From assembly GCA_002709235.1 (NCBI GenBank), contig PAQI01000005.1, positions 236,463 through 289,833 of the forward strand: a stretch of DNA of 53,371 nt, written 5' to 3'. Positions 41,713-50,626 of the stretch are shown in pieces. Position 1 is the stretch's first letter. Each line of letters begins with the position of its first letter. Source of the stretch: Hirschia sp. Its GTDB lineage: Bacteria; Pseudomonadota; Alphaproteobacteria; Caulobacterales; Hyphomonadaceae. Below the pieces are notes generated by a model. That model did no database searches. It was not told the origin of the DNA and saw nothing but the letters and a program-made list of their open reading frames with translations. The position numbers were made by a program, and so were the translations under genes.

Positions 41713-44700
41713 CGGGGCAATTCCGGCATAATCGCACGCGGCACCTCCTGCTTGGTGCCCTGGGGCTTGCGGGCGCGGCGGCGATTGTCGCGCCGGGTGA
41801 CGCATGGGCCCAGCGTGCGGTGACGCTGACGGCCGAACAGTCACGCGATCACGCGCGTATCGTGTTCAAATGGGGTGATGGCGACGAAACCCGCCCCAGT
41901 GTGAAAGCCCGCATCGAGAACCGTGTACTGATCGTCGAATTTCCCGAAGCCATCACGGCCGACATGAATGTCGTGCGCGATAATCTGCCGGACTGGGTTG
42001 CCTTGGCGAGACTGGATTCAGATGGGCTGACGGCGCGGTTTGCCCTGCGTGAACAGGATGCCCAACTGCGTGAGACAGGCTCGATAGATCTGACCGCGCT
42101 GGATCTGGTGCGCGAGGAAGGCGACGCCTTTCCGGCGGCGATTGTCTCTCCGCTGGTCGCTGAGCGCCAGAAGGCCAAAGAGCGTGCCAGGATTGCAGAA
42201 ATCCCGCCACCTGTAGACTTTGCCGACAGTCTGGAAGTGCGGGGTTCTGATGGTGGGGGGCGCTCACGCGTTGCGCTCTACTGGTCTGAGCCGGTCAGCT
42301 ATGAGGCGACGGTCGAAGAAGGTCTCGTCACGCTCAGCTTCGACTTGCGCGCCCAGCCGGATCTTGCCCGCATCCATATCAGCCCGCCGGAATTTGTGGG
42401 CGGTGTCAAAGGCGAGAACACGGATAAGGGCTACAAGCTCTTCATCGAGACTGAAGGCAAGGTGGACGTCACCCATTTCAGTGAAGATGACACCATCATC
42501 ATTGTCGATGTGGCGGGACCTCAGGCGCGCAAGATAGCCGATCAGCTTGAAGCGTCCATCGAAGAAGCCGAAGAAGCCAAAGCCCTGCTGGAGGAAGCCG
42601 AACGCAGGAAGCTTGCCGCCAAACGTCGGGAAGAGGCCAAGGCGCTGAGCGAGGCTGTAGTCGAGACATCAGATGTTGAAGATGTCGGGTCCGGTCATGC
42701 TGTCGAACACATGGTGGCGGAGCAGGCCGCCGTCGAGCCGAAAAGCCAGTCAGCAAAAGAGGAACCTGTTGTCGCGCCCACCCAGAGCGGTCCGATAGCG
42801 ACCGTGGCAAAATCCTCGACACTGAAATCAAAGACACCCGTGCAAAGCGCTCCGGCACCCATCACGTCGCAAGTCGAGGAGCAGGTGAACTTCGCCCCGC
42901 GTGAGACGCAGTTGCGTGATGACTGGCCGAACCCGACACCGCCTGATGGCATGCTGGAACTCCAGATCCGGTCGAGCGGCGCGGAGATGGAGATTGTCGC
43001 CCCCTGGTCTGCGCCCGCACCCGCAGCGGTGTTCACGCGTGACCCCGCGACATGGATCGTGTTTGCCGCGACAGCCGAGATCGGTATAGATCCCGATGCC
43101 ATACCGGCCGGTTACAAGATCGAGCGCATTGCTGATGAGCAGGCTGTCATATTGCGGGTCGAGGCACCGGAAGGGATTATTGTCTCTGCCCATTCGGAGG
43201 GGCCGAAATGGCGGATCGCCTTTGGCCCGGCTGGCGCACAGCCCGAGCGCTTCCTCAATCCTGTCAGGGAAGTTTCCGAAACCGGTCGCCAGAGGATTGA
43301 AACCCCCATGGTGGGCGCAGCCGGGATCGTCTGGTTCACGGATCCGATGATCGGCGATGAGATCGCTGCGGCGGTTTCATTCGGCCCCACGGCTGCGTCG
43401 ACGACTGCACGCAATTTCATCGAGGCAGACATTCCGGCGACGGCTCACGGACTGGCAGTGATACCCCATGCTGATGATATCTTCGTGGCATTGCAGGAAG
43501 AACGTGTGGTGGTGTCATCGGCCAAGGGCGGGATGGCTGTCTCCTCCAACTCTGCGGGAATAACGGCCAATTACACGGCGATGACCATGAACATGCCGAC
43601 GCCGGGCTTCATCGATTTTGATGCCTGGGGCGGGCTTGAGGCCGGGCGGTTCTATTATCGCAAGAACGAGCTGTCACGCGCGGTGGCGGCGCGTGATCCG
43701 TCTTCGCGCGCAGGCGCTGATGTGCTGGTGGAGCTGGCGCGGTTCTATATCGCACATGATCTGGATTCAGAAGCGCTTGGTGCCTTGCGTATGGCGCTGG
43801 ATGGCCGTCCGCTGCTGGAACAGGATGCTGGCTATCTTGCACTTCGCGGTGCCGCCAATGTCATGCTGCGGCGCTATGAAGAAGCAGAGGCTGACCTTTC
43901 CAAGGGCGCGCTGCGTGGAGATGACAGTGCCCATATCTGGCGCGGTTACGTCGCGGCCGAACTGGGCCAGTGGGAACGTGCCAATGATTTCTTCAAGCTC
44001 GGCGAGGAACTGATCTTCTCCTATACGGATCGCTGGGCGGCGCGCTTCTATGCCAAGGCGGCAGAAGCGGCCTTGCAGACCAATGAGCTGGATCGTGCCC
44101 GGCAACTGGCTGACCGCACGGGCTCCTATAGCGAAAGGCGGCCCTCCGAAGATGCAGCCCTTGTGCTGGCACGACTGGCGGAAATCAAGGAAGGGCCAGA
44201 AGAAGCCTATAAGCGCTATGTTGGCCTGACCCGGGATGTGTCCGAACCGGTTGCCGTGCAGGCGGAACTCTACAAGCTCGACCTTGGTGTGAAGATCGGC
44301 AAGATCTCGCCACTGGAAGCGGCGGACCAGCTGGAGGCCCTGCGCTTTCGCTGGCGCGGTGATGATGTCGAGATGCAGACCGTGGGCATATTGGCCGACC
44401 AGTATATGCGCCTTGGCCGGTTCAGGGAGGCGTTGATGCTGGCCCAGTCGGCGGCGCTGCGGGAACCGGATGCGCGGGGCGCACGTGAACTGCGCCTTCG
44501 TCTGATGGAATATTTCCGTCAGCTCTATCTTGAGGGGGAGGCCGACCGGCTGGACCCGATACAGGCGCTGGCGCTGTTTTATGAGTTCAAGGCACTGACC
44601 CCGATCGGGCCTGATGGCGACCTGATGATCCGCAAGCTGGCCCGGCGTCTGGTGGCCTTTGATCTGCTGGACCCGGCAACAGAGCTGTTGCAACACCAGG

Positions 44701-45308
44701 TCGACAATCGGATGCGTGGCCAGAGCAAGGCATCCATCGCATCCGATCTTGCCTCGATCTATCTGATGGACCGCCAGCCGGACCGGGCGCTTGCCGCGAT
44801 CAATGCCTCGCGTCAGCCGCGCCTGCCAAAGGAGGTTGCGCTTGAGCGACGCTTGCTGGAGGCGGCGGCGCACCGTGACATGGGACGTTTCGATCATGCC
44901 ATTGAATTGCTGGAGGGCATCAATGGCAAGGAGGCCGCTTCCATCCGGGCGGATGCATTCTGGCGCGATCGCAAATGGCCGCAGGCGGCGGACGAGCTGG
45001 CGTCGATGATTCCGCCCGCTGAAGCGGCGAGCGAATCCGATGCACCACTGGTGCTCAAAGCTGCCATTGCCGGTCGCATGGCCAAGAAGCTGGGGCTGCT
45101 CTCCAGCCTGCGCGATGGATATGCTGATCTGTTCAAGAATACCGAGAACGAGACAAGTTTTGATCTGATCACATCGCAGACCGATATTTCAGGCGCTGCC
45201 TTGTCTGAAGCCGTCAGGCGGCTGGCGGATGCGCCGCGTGTGGACGCATTTGCGGCGGCGTTGAAGCAACGTTTCAATGGAGACACTGCTGGCGAAGGCG
45301 ATGGCTGA
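41709..45308 (+). CDS. Very large TPR-repeat protein, flagellar-operon associated, probably periplasmic
   Basis: 1199 residues from a TTG start inside the motE stop. A signal peptide with GALGLAGAAAIVAPGDAWAQ is followed by repeated beta-type segments, each beginning with a hydrophobic strand (HARIVFKWGDGDETRPSVKA, RSRVALYWSEPVSYEATVEE, VDFAPRETQL-type), resembling AMIN-like repeats. A charged helical region rich in Glu/Ala/Lys covers about 270-320. The C-terminal half (about 640 onward) consists of TPR-like pairs: AGADVLVELARFYIAHDLDS, ALRMALDGRPLLEQDAGYLA, AAAHRDMGRFDHAIELLEGI. Members of this kind follow motE in relatives, but I know no assigned function. A scaffolding role around the motor, perhaps binding peptidoglycan through the N-terminal repeats, is a guess. 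Confidence 0.85.
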   Translation: MTGQFRHNRTRHLLLGALGLAGAAAIVAPGDAWAQRAVTLTAEQSRDHARIVFKWGDGDETRPSVKARIENRVLIVEFPEAITADMNVVRDNLPDWVALARLDSDGLTARFALREQDAQLRETGSIDLTALDLVREEGDAFPAAIVSPLVAERQKAKERARIAEIPPPVDFADSLEVRGSDGGGRSRVALYWSEPVSYEATVEEGLVTLSFDLRAQPDLARIHISPPEFVGGVKGENTDKGYKLFIETEGKVDVTHFSEDDTIIIVDVAGPQARKIADQLEASIEEAEEAKALLEEAERRKLAAKRREEAKALSEAVVETSDVEDVGSGHAVEHMVAEQAAVEPKSQSAKEEPVVAPTQSGPIATVAKSSTLKSKTPVQSAPAPITSQVEEQVNFAPRETQLRDDWPNPTPPDGMLELQIRSSGAEMEIVAPWSAPAPAAVFTRDPATWIVFAATAEIGIDPDAIPAGYKIERIADEQAVILRVEAPEGIIVSAHSEGPKWRIAFGPAGAQPERFLNPVREVSETGRQRIETPMVGAAGIVWFTDPMIGDEIAAAVSFGPTAASTTARNFIEADIPATAHGLAVIPHADDIFVALQEERVVVSSAKGGMAVSSNSAGITANYTAMTMNMPTPGFIDFDAWGGLEAGRFYYRKNELSRAVAARDPSSRAGADVLVELARFYIAHDLDSEALGALRMALDGRPLLEQDAGYLALRGAANVMLRRYEEAEADLSKGALRGDDSAHIWRGYVAAELGQWERANDFFKLGEELIFSYTDRWAARFYAKAAEAALQTNELDRARQLADRTGSYSERRPSEDAALVLARLAEIKEGPEEAYKRYVGLTRDVSEPVAVQAELYKLDLGVKIGKISPLEAADQLEALRFRWRGDDVEMQTVGILADQYMRLGRFREALMLAQSAALREPDARGARELRLRLMEYFRQLYLEGEADRLDPIQALALFYEFKALTPIGPDGDLMIRKLARRLVAFDLLDPATELLQHQVDNRMRGQSKASIASDLASIYLMDRQPDRALAAINASRQPRLPKEVALERRLLEAAAHRDMGRFDHAIELLEGINGKEAASIRADAFWRDRKWPQAADELASMIPPAEAASESDAPLVLKAAIAGRMAKKLGLLSSLRDGYADLFKNTENETSFDLITSQTDISGAALSEAVRRLADAPRVDAFAAALKQRFNGDTAGEGDG

Positions 45309-45443
45309 CATTACAAGGATTGGAGGCGGCGAGACGGCCTGAATTGGCTTGCCGCTTGAATTGCCGATAAGAACAGGCAAAGACGGAAAATGGCTTAGGC
45401 CCATAGCTTGCTTGGGGCATGGCTTGCGAAGGAGATACTCATC

Positions 45444-46790
45444 ATGATCAGCGCCATTGGATTGATCGCCGCGCTCGCCTTGCTCATCTATCTGACGGTT
45501 CGTGGCTGGAACATCCTGATCGCCGCTCCCATCGCCGCAGCACTTGTGGCCGCGACCAGCGGGATCGCCTGGATGCCACCACTTGCCGAGGATGGCGCGC
45601 CTGATTTTGCGACGGGCTATATGTCCGGCTTTGCCAAATTCTTCGCAGACTGGTTCCCGATGTTCCTGCTGGGAGCGATCTTTGGCGAATACATGAAGGT
45701 ATCGGGCGCGGCCAAATCCATTGCGCGCTGGATCATCGACACGGTGGGTGACAAGCATGCCCTGCTGGCCGTGGTGGGGGCCTGTGCGGTGCTGACCTAT
45801 GGCGGCGTGAGCGTGTTCATCGTGGCCTTTGCCGTCTATCCGATGGCAGTCTCCATCTTTCGCGAAGCCGATCTGCCGCGGCGTTTCATGCCGGCGGCCA
45901 TCACTTTCGGTTCGGTGACCTTCACCATGACATCTGCCGGTAGCCCGGAGATCCAGAACCTGATCCCGATGCAATATCTTGGCACCAAGGCCACGGCGGC
46001 TTGGGAGGTCTCCTTGATCACCGCCCTGTTGATGGCGGTTGCCGGTCAGTTCTGGTTGCAACGCATGGTGGCCAAGGCAAAAGCCAATGGCGAGGGCTTT
46101 ATCGAGCGCGATGAGGAACTGGCGGAAGAGGATGCAACGGATGCATCCATCAGCCCGTTCATCAGCATTCTGCCACTGATCGCGGTTCTGGGTGTCTTCC
46201 TGCTGACGCAGAACCCCGGCGTCATTCCCGGACTGTCCGATGAGAGCCTTGGCAAATGGGGGCTGGTGGTTGCGCTTGGCGCTGGCGTGCTGGTCGCGGC
46301 AGCAGCGGCCTGGCGGGTTGTCAGCCTGACACCGAACATTCTGGCGGTGGGTGCGACCTCCGCCGTGGTGGCAATCGTGAACACTTGTGCCGTGGTGGGC
46401 TTTGGCGGGATTGCCAAACTGTCCCCGGCCTTCCTGTCGGCGCTGGATGTGTTGCAGAACCTGCCGGGCGCGCCGCTGATCGGCGCAGCGATTGCGGTCT
46501 CGGTGATCTGCGGGCTGACCGGCTCGGCCTCGGGCGGGCAGACCATCGCCCTGCCACTGATTGCGCCGGGTTATATCGATGCCGGTGTGGACCCGAATGA
46601 ATTGCACCGCGTCGTGGCGATCAGTTCCGGTGCGCTCGATAGCCTGCCGCATAATGGCTATGTGGTAACGACGATCCGCGCGATCTGTGGGGAGACGCAT
46701 GAGAGTGCGTATAAATCCGTGGCGGCGCTGACCGTGATTGTGCCGCTTGTCGGGCTGATCTTCGCGATTGCCTGTTTCCTGATGTTCTGA
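45444..46790 (+). CDS. GntP/CitM-type permease
   Basis: 448 residues from ATG 45444, eight bases after GAAGGAGA; the longer frame is not needed. About twelve membrane helices. Characteristic pieces: LIYLTVRGWNILIAAPIAAA, ADWFPMFLLGAIFGEYMKVS, FGSVTFTMTSAGSPEIQNLI PMQYLGT, and SASGGQTIALPLIAPGYIDA with the C-terminal SSGALDSLPHNGYVVTTIRA. This is the pattern of the GntP family (gluconate and related hydroxy acids) and of the related citrate carriers. The NGYVVT and GSASGG motifs are well kept, but the substrate cannot be set. Isolated gene; a metabolic neighbour is not seen. Confidence 0.85.
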   Translation: MISAIGLIAALALLIYLTVRGWNILIAAPIAAALVAATSGIAWMPPLAEDGAPDFATGYMSGFAKFFADWFPMFLLGAIFGEYMKVSGAAKSIARWIIDTVGDKHALLAVVGACAVLTYGGVSVFIVAFAVYPMAVSIFREADLPRRFMPAAITFGSVTFTMTSAGSPEIQNLIPMQYLGTKATAAWEVSLITALLMAVAGQFWLQRMVAKAKANGEGFIERDEELAEEDATDASISPFISILPLIAVLGVFLLTQNPGVIPGLSDESLGKWGLVVALGAGVLVAAAAAWRVVSLTPNILAVGATSAVVAIVNTCAVVGFGGIAKLSPAFLSALDVLQNLPGAPLIGAAIAVSVICGLTGSASGGQTIALPLIAPGYIDAGVDPNELHRVVAISSGALDSLPHNGYVVTTIRAICGETHESAYKSVAALTVIVPLVGLIFAIACFLMF

Positions 46791-46857
46791 CGCCAGCACA
46801 TTTGCCCGGCGCAGCCATGGGCTGCCCGGCGGATGGGATGGATTTTGGGGTGTGGGC

Positions 46858-47559
46858 TCAGGATGTGTCGCAGATGGCGGGCGCGGATTGATGCGCGTGA
46901 TGCGGCAATTGCGGTGTTGGCAGTTTGGGCCTGTTCGCCGGGCGCGTGGTGCGTCTGCGGCGCACGGTGAGGCCGCATCTGTGGATCTGCTGGGCCATCT
47001 TCATGATATGCGCATCGGTGTTGGTGAACACGTCCGCGAGCATGTGAATGTGGGCTTGTAGCTGGATGAAGGCGGGGGTGGTCTCGGCCGCGTCATTCCG
47101 GTCAGGCGAAGCGCCGAGACCGGACTCCATTTCGTCAGGATCACAACATGATGATGTGTGGGTTCCGGCATCTGCGGTGCTTGCGCACCTTGGCCGGAAT
47201 GACGTGTTTTGGGGGTGGCCAAAGGCTTTGAGGCTGTAGCTGAAACGCGCGTGGTTCCGTCTTCCCAGCGAAAGCTGGGATCCAGTGGATGTATCCAGAG
47301 CGTTCTGGGCTCCAGCTTTCGCTGGAGATGCGGTGGGGCGGTTCTGGCAGCCGATGACCAGCATGCAGCGCAGGCCATGTTCGAGCTGGGCCAGCTGGCG
47401 TTTGAGCCAGCGTGAGGCGGTGTTTTCGCAATTGAGCAGGCCCAGATGGGCGAGCATCCAGACCTGCCAGTCCAGCCAGACAAGCTGTCGGCGGAAGCTG
47501 CGCCAAAAATCACGTCGGGGCGCGTGGATGTCTGGGGCCTGTGATCTCATGAGGCGCAT
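46858..47559 (-). CDS. Hypothetical protein interrupted in frame by palindromic repeats (questionable gene)
   Basis: 233-codon open frame. The N-terminal part (FWRSFRRQLVWLDWQVWMLA, NTASRWLKRQLAQLEHGLRC MLVIG) is protein-like, and the last 90 residues (AHIHMLADVFTNTDAHIMKM AQQIHRCG) look natural too. The middle (about 75-155) is only the translation of two repeat elements at 47091-47203 and 47264-47327, giving the Lys-Ala-Gly/PDRND-like phrases typical of such insertions. So an original gene may have been split by repeats without losing its frame, or the frame may survive by chance. No recognised family. Confidence 0.35.
   Translation of the reverse strand: MRLMRSQAPDIHAPRRDFWRSFRRQLVWLDWQVWMLAHLGLLNCENTASRWLKRQLAQLEHGLRCMLVIGCQNRPTASPAKAGAQNALDTSTGSQLSLGRRNHARFSYSLKAFGHPQNTSFRPRCASTADAGTHTSSCCDPDEMESGLGASPDRNDAAETTPAFIQLQAHIHMLADVFTNTDAHIMKMAQQIHRCGLTVRRRRTTRPANRPKLPTPQLPHHAHQSAPAICDTS
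47091..47203. repeat. Palindromic repeat element 1
   Basis: Ends are inverted copies: CGTCATTCCGG at 47091-47101 and CCGGAATGACG at 47193-47203, 113 bases overall. It lies in the frame of the minus-strand ORF at 46858-47559. Confidence 0.8.
47264..47327. repeat. Palindromic repeat element 2 (two nested hairpins)
   Basis: Contains CCAGCGAAAGCTGG (47265-47278) and its exact reverse complement CCAGCTTTCGCTGG (47312-47325). Each is itself a hairpin with a 4-base loop, and together they form a larger inverted repeat. Same build as elements 3 and 4 with a different core sequence. Confidence 0.85.
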
Positions 47560-47603
47560 TATGGGGGTATTGGCGAGGGGGTGGATAAGTTTCTCACGAT
47601 ATC

Positions 47604-47715
47604 CTCCACCCGAAGGTTCCAGTGAAGACTGGAACCCATGCAGCTGAAGGGGAAGCGTTCTCTTGGCTGGCGACGGCTGCGTGGACCCCAGTCTTCACTG
47701 GGGTCTGCGGTGGGG
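47604..47715. repeat. Palindromic repeat element 3 (112 bases, direct copy of element 4)
   Basis: Bounded by CTCCACC (47604-47610) and GGTGGGG (47709-47715). Inside lie CCAGTGAAGACTGG (47619-47632) and its reverse complement CCAGTCTTCACTGG (47688-47701). Differs from element 4 at only a few positions and has identical length. Confidence 0.9.
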
Positions 47716-47802
47716 GTGTGTGCCACCATTGTGGGTGTTAAGATGATCAGTGATGGATCCCCAGATGCTGCGCATCGGGGATGACGAGGAAAGCGCAATT
47801 CT

Positions 47803-47914
47803 CTCCACCCGGCGGTTCCAGTGAAGACTGGAACCCATGCAGCTGAATGGGCAACGTTCTCGTGGCTGGCGACGGTGGCGTGGACCCCAGTCTTCACTGG
47901 GGTCTGCGGTGGAG
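47803..47914. repeat. Palindromic repeat element 4 (112 bases)
   Basis: Perfect 7-base terminal inverted repeat CTCCACC (47803-47809) and GGTGGAG (47908-47914), with the same two 14-base palindromes as element 3. It is a direct repeat of element 3, about 200 bases away. Between them lies a short palindrome around 47760-47785 (GGATCCCCAGATG to CATCGGGGATGA). No transposase is present, so this is a non-autonomous or passive repeat. Confidence 0.9.
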
Positions 47915-47965
47915 AGGGCGTCGTCCCTTCCACCATCAGGGATGAGGCGTTGGGAGCGAACGCAT

Positions 47966-48364
47966 TCAGCGTTCCAGGCCGACCTGGTGTAGAGTGTCCT
48001 GAAGGGCGATGGGGGACAGTGCGTCCTTTTCCAGCACGGTGGTGATTCGCGAATCAATGTCCTTCTGGCCGAAATCCGATGGCAGAAGTCCTGTGAACAG
48101 GATTATCGGCGTTTCACTGGTGGTACAGTCCAGCAATTGCAGTGAATCGCGGAAATTGTAGGTTGGCGGCACGGAATGGTCCAGCAGAATGGCTGAATAG
48201 CCGCTATGGCTGTCGATAAGCTCTACAGCGTTATCGACGTCCCGTGAAATGTCCAATATACCGTCCTCCCATCCCAGCGCAGTGAGGTAGGCTGAGATGA
48301 TGGTTCCAACGGCAACATGATCATCAATCAACAAAATACGGGACAATGGCTTGTGTTTCCCCAT
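47966..48364 (-). CDS. Stand-alone receiver (REC) domain protein
   Basis: 132 residues, a single REC domain without output domain. Acidic pair Asp14/Asp15 in ILLIDDHVAVG, phospho-acceptor Asp62 in AILLDHSVPPTYNFR, Thr91 in IILFTGLLPSD and Lys113 in TVLEKDALSP are all in place. It would take part in phosphorelay by receiving phosphate from a histidine kinase. The gene is divergent from the kinase gene at 48419 with 54 bases between starts, a typical partner position. The DNA just beyond its stop is the repeat cluster. Confidence 0.9.
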   Translation of the reverse strand: MGKHKPLSRILLIDDHVAVGTIISAYLTALGWEDGILDISRDVDNAVELIDSHSGYSAILLDHSVPPTYNFRDSLQLLDCTTSETPIILFTGLLPSDFGQKDIDSRITTVLEKDALSPIALQDTLHQVGLER

Positions 48365-48418
48365 GGTGCTAGAAATAGTAATTCTTCCACGCGCTTATTT
48401 TGAGTTGCAATTCACGGG

Positions 48419-50026
48419 ATGTCTATGTCGACCAGCGGGCAAACTTCAAATGGCGCTCAAAAGCAGGCCCTGAAGATGATGACGGCAGAAGAACGGTCTG
48501 CCTATCTCAATCAGGAAATGCTGGATTCTACACTCTTTGGAATGTTGACCGCCAAACCTGTATACTCTGATGAAGGCGAAGTTGTCGACTTTGAATACCT
48601 GAATGCCAATCCGGCACTTTATCGCTATCATGGGGTGAATCCGGAAGATGTGATCGGCAAGCGGATGCTGGATGTCTTTCCCGATCTCAGGGATCATCCC
48701 ACACTGCAATTTTACAAGGATGTCGCTGTCAGTGGCAATCCGGCTGCTTTCGAATCGGAGTTCGTCACCAGGGATCTTGATGCCTATATGCTGGTGTCGA
48801 TCACGCGGACACATGCAGAATTCATCACGATTTCCTTTGTCGAGGTCTCGGAGACAAAGCGAATCATGGACGCCTTGTCCCGGCTGAATGCGTTTTCGGC
48901 CAGCGATATGAACCTGGATGACTATATCGAAAATGTACTGTCGCTGGGGCGCAAGACCTTCTATGCGACCCATGCATATCGCGTTCACTGCCAGGGTGAC
49001 CTGTGTCGGACCGTCTCGGTCTCGGTGGCGGAAGAAGAGGTCGACAGCAAGGATGTATTGCTGCCGGAAACCATATCCGACCAGTTGATGCGCGAAGGGC
49101 GGATCGTATCCTTCCGGCATGTTGCGGATGACAAGACGACGAAAGACCGCGCCGAGGAAATCAGGCCGTTTCTCAATTTCATTGGCGCGCCGGTTTCCGT
49201 CAGTTCGGAAATCTCCGGTGCGCTTGCCTTCTGCTCGAACCGGCCCAGGGCGCGCGATTATACCGACAATGAGCTGGAGCTCGCCAAGACACTGGGAGAG
49301 GCGGTTGCCGCCCGTATCAGGTTGAATGGTGCCCGCTTGCTGCTGGAACAGAGAAATGACGATCTGAAGCGATTTTCCACGGTCGTATCCCACGATCTCA
49401 AGGCACCGATGCGCCATATGAAGCTGTTGTCAGAACTGTTGATGGATCGGATCAAGGATGACGAGGAAGCGCAGGCACTGGGGCAGGAAATCTGCGACAA
49501 TGCCGCTGAGGCGCAGGCCATGATCAAGGCATTGCGTGACTTTTCTGAGCTCGGCGATTCAGGTGTGACATTGGAAAAGGTCGATCTGGAAGCGCTGTGC
49601 GGCCAGTGTGTGTCGCGTTATGCCGAAGAGATCCAGGCCTGCAATGCCGAGGTGGAATTTGGTCGCCTGCCGCCAGTGATCGCTGACCGGATCCTGCTTG
49701 GTCAGGTGATCAGCAATCTTCTGGCGAATGCGCTGAAATATGCCAGGTCGGAAAATCTGAAGATTACATTTGATTGTGAAACCACGATGATGGGCCAGTC
49801 TGTTTATTCAATTACGGATAATGGGCCCGGTATCGATGCGCGTTATGCTGAAAGGGTCTTCGAGCTGTTTCGTCAATTGCCGGGAAGCAAGGCGAATGGA
49901 GATGGCGAGGGTGTGGGATTGGCGGCGTGTCGCAAGATCATTGATGGCCTTGGCGGACGGATATGGCTGGACACGACCTATCAGTCTGGCGCAAGATTTT
50001 GTTTCACATTGCCCGCGTCCAATTGA
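48419..50026 (+). CDS. Sensor histidine kinase, PAS-GAF-HisKA-HATPase, soluble
   Basis: 535 residues, no membrane helix. PAS domain about 35-145 (AKPVYSDEGEVVDFEYLNAN, IGKRMLDVFPDLRDHPTLQF), GAF-like domain about 155-300 (NLDDYIENVLSLGRKTFYAT, ISGALAFCSNRPRARDYTDN), HisKA with the phospho-acceptor His325 in STVVSHDLKAPMRHMKLL, and the ATPase with N-box QVISNLLANALKYA, G1 ITDNGPGID and G2 DGEGVGLAACRKII. The build resembles phytochrome-like and rhizobial cytoplasmic sensors, but the GAF lacks an obvious bilin Cys. The domain set and two adjacent single-REC genes suggest one small two-component circuit. Confidence 0.93.
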   Translation: MSMSTSGQTSNGAQKQALKMMTAEERSAYLNQEMLDSTLFGMLTAKPVYSDEGEVVDFEYLNANPALYRYHGVNPEDVIGKRMLDVFPDLRDHPTLQFYKDVAVSGNPAAFESEFVTRDLDAYMLVSITRTHAEFITISFVEVSETKRIMDALSRLNAFSASDMNLDDYIENVLSLGRKTFYATHAYRVHCQGDLCRTVSVSVAEEEVDSKDVLLPETISDQLMREGRIVSFRHVADDKTTKDRAEEIRPFLNFIGAPVSVSSEISGALAFCSNRPRARDYTDNELELAKTLGEAVAARIRLNGARLLLEQRNDDLKRFSTVVSHDLKAPMRHMKLLSELLMDRIKDDEEAQALGQEICDNAAEAQAMIKALRDFSELGDSGVTLEKVDLEALCGQCVSRYAEEIQACNAEVEFGRLPPVIADRILLGQVISNLLANALKYARSENLKITFDCETTMMGQSVYSITDNGPGIDARYAERVFELFRQLPGSKANGDGEGVGLAACRKIIDGLGGRIWLDTTYQSGARFCFTLPASN

Positions 50027-50043
50027 AATGTCAGGTGTTCTCA

Positions 50044-50448
50044 ATGCACACAACCAGCCTTTTGCTTTTTGAAGATGATGATCTGGATGCACGTTTGATC
50101 ACGTCTGCACTGGCCAAGGCCGCGCCGCAGATTCAGGTGCGCCGGGCACATGATGGAACATCCGGGCTGAAGATCATGGAAGAAGACCGGCCCGGCATGG
50201 TGTTGCTGGATCTTTCCATGCCGGGATTGAGCGGCTTCCAGGTGCTTGAGACGATCCGCGAAGACGATATTCTGGCGCGCACGCCGGTGATCATCTGCTC
50301 GAATTCGGATGCGCAGTCAGACATAGACGAGAGCTATTCGCGGCAGGCCAATGCCTATGTGACCAAGCCCGATAGTGGCGCTGGTTATGCCAGCCTCGCC
50401 GAAGCGCTGGCCGGTTTCTGGATTGAGACTGTCCAATTGCCGAGCTGA
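50044..50448 (+). CDS. Stand-alone receiver (REC) protein, Rcp1-like
   Basis: 134 residues from ATG 50044, 17 bases after the kinase stop; an upstream extension of the frame would overlap the kinase and is not needed. Acidic Glu10/Asp11 (LLLFEDDDLDARLITSALAK), phospho-acceptor Asp56 (MVLLDLSMPGLSGFQVLETI), Ser86 and Lys108 (ANAYVTKPDSG) are present. The long helix 1 region and lack of output domain resemble Rcp1-type partners of phytochrome-like kinases. Very likely cotranscribed with the kinase. Confidence 0.92.
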   Translation: MHTTSLLLFEDDDLDARLITSALAKAAPQIQVRRAHDGTSGLKIMEEDRPGMVLLDLSMPGLSGFQVLETIREDDILARTPVIICSNSDAQSDIDESYSRQANAYVTKPDSGAGYASLAEALAGFWIETVQLPS

Positions 50449-50626
50449 GACCAGACAGCTGAAACAAGGAGCTGGCGTAGCCGGAGCTGACTGCGTCATC
50501 TGGTCATGATGACCTGTGTGGCGATGTGAATGAGGCCGACGGATATTGCCCCGGCGGGTGCATTGGGTTAGGCCAGCCGGAATGCCACTTTATGTGGTTT
50601 TCCAACATTCAAGTGACTTCAGCCCC

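Noticed and set aside
43767-44897. 376-codon frame opposite the TPR protein
   Set aside because: Composition is that of an antisense shadow; the TPR frame spans the whole region with consistent repeats.
45189-46799. 536-codon frame opposite the GntP-type permease
   Set aside because: High-GC antisense shadow: rich in His, Gln, Arg and Gly without hydrophobic core; the permease on the other strand has a clear family match and ribosome site.
47559-47936. 125-codon minus-strand frame over the repeat cluster
   Set aside because: It is the translation of palindromic elements 3 and 4 (phrases such as PVKTGV and PVFTGT), repeats itself internally, and has no ribosome site.
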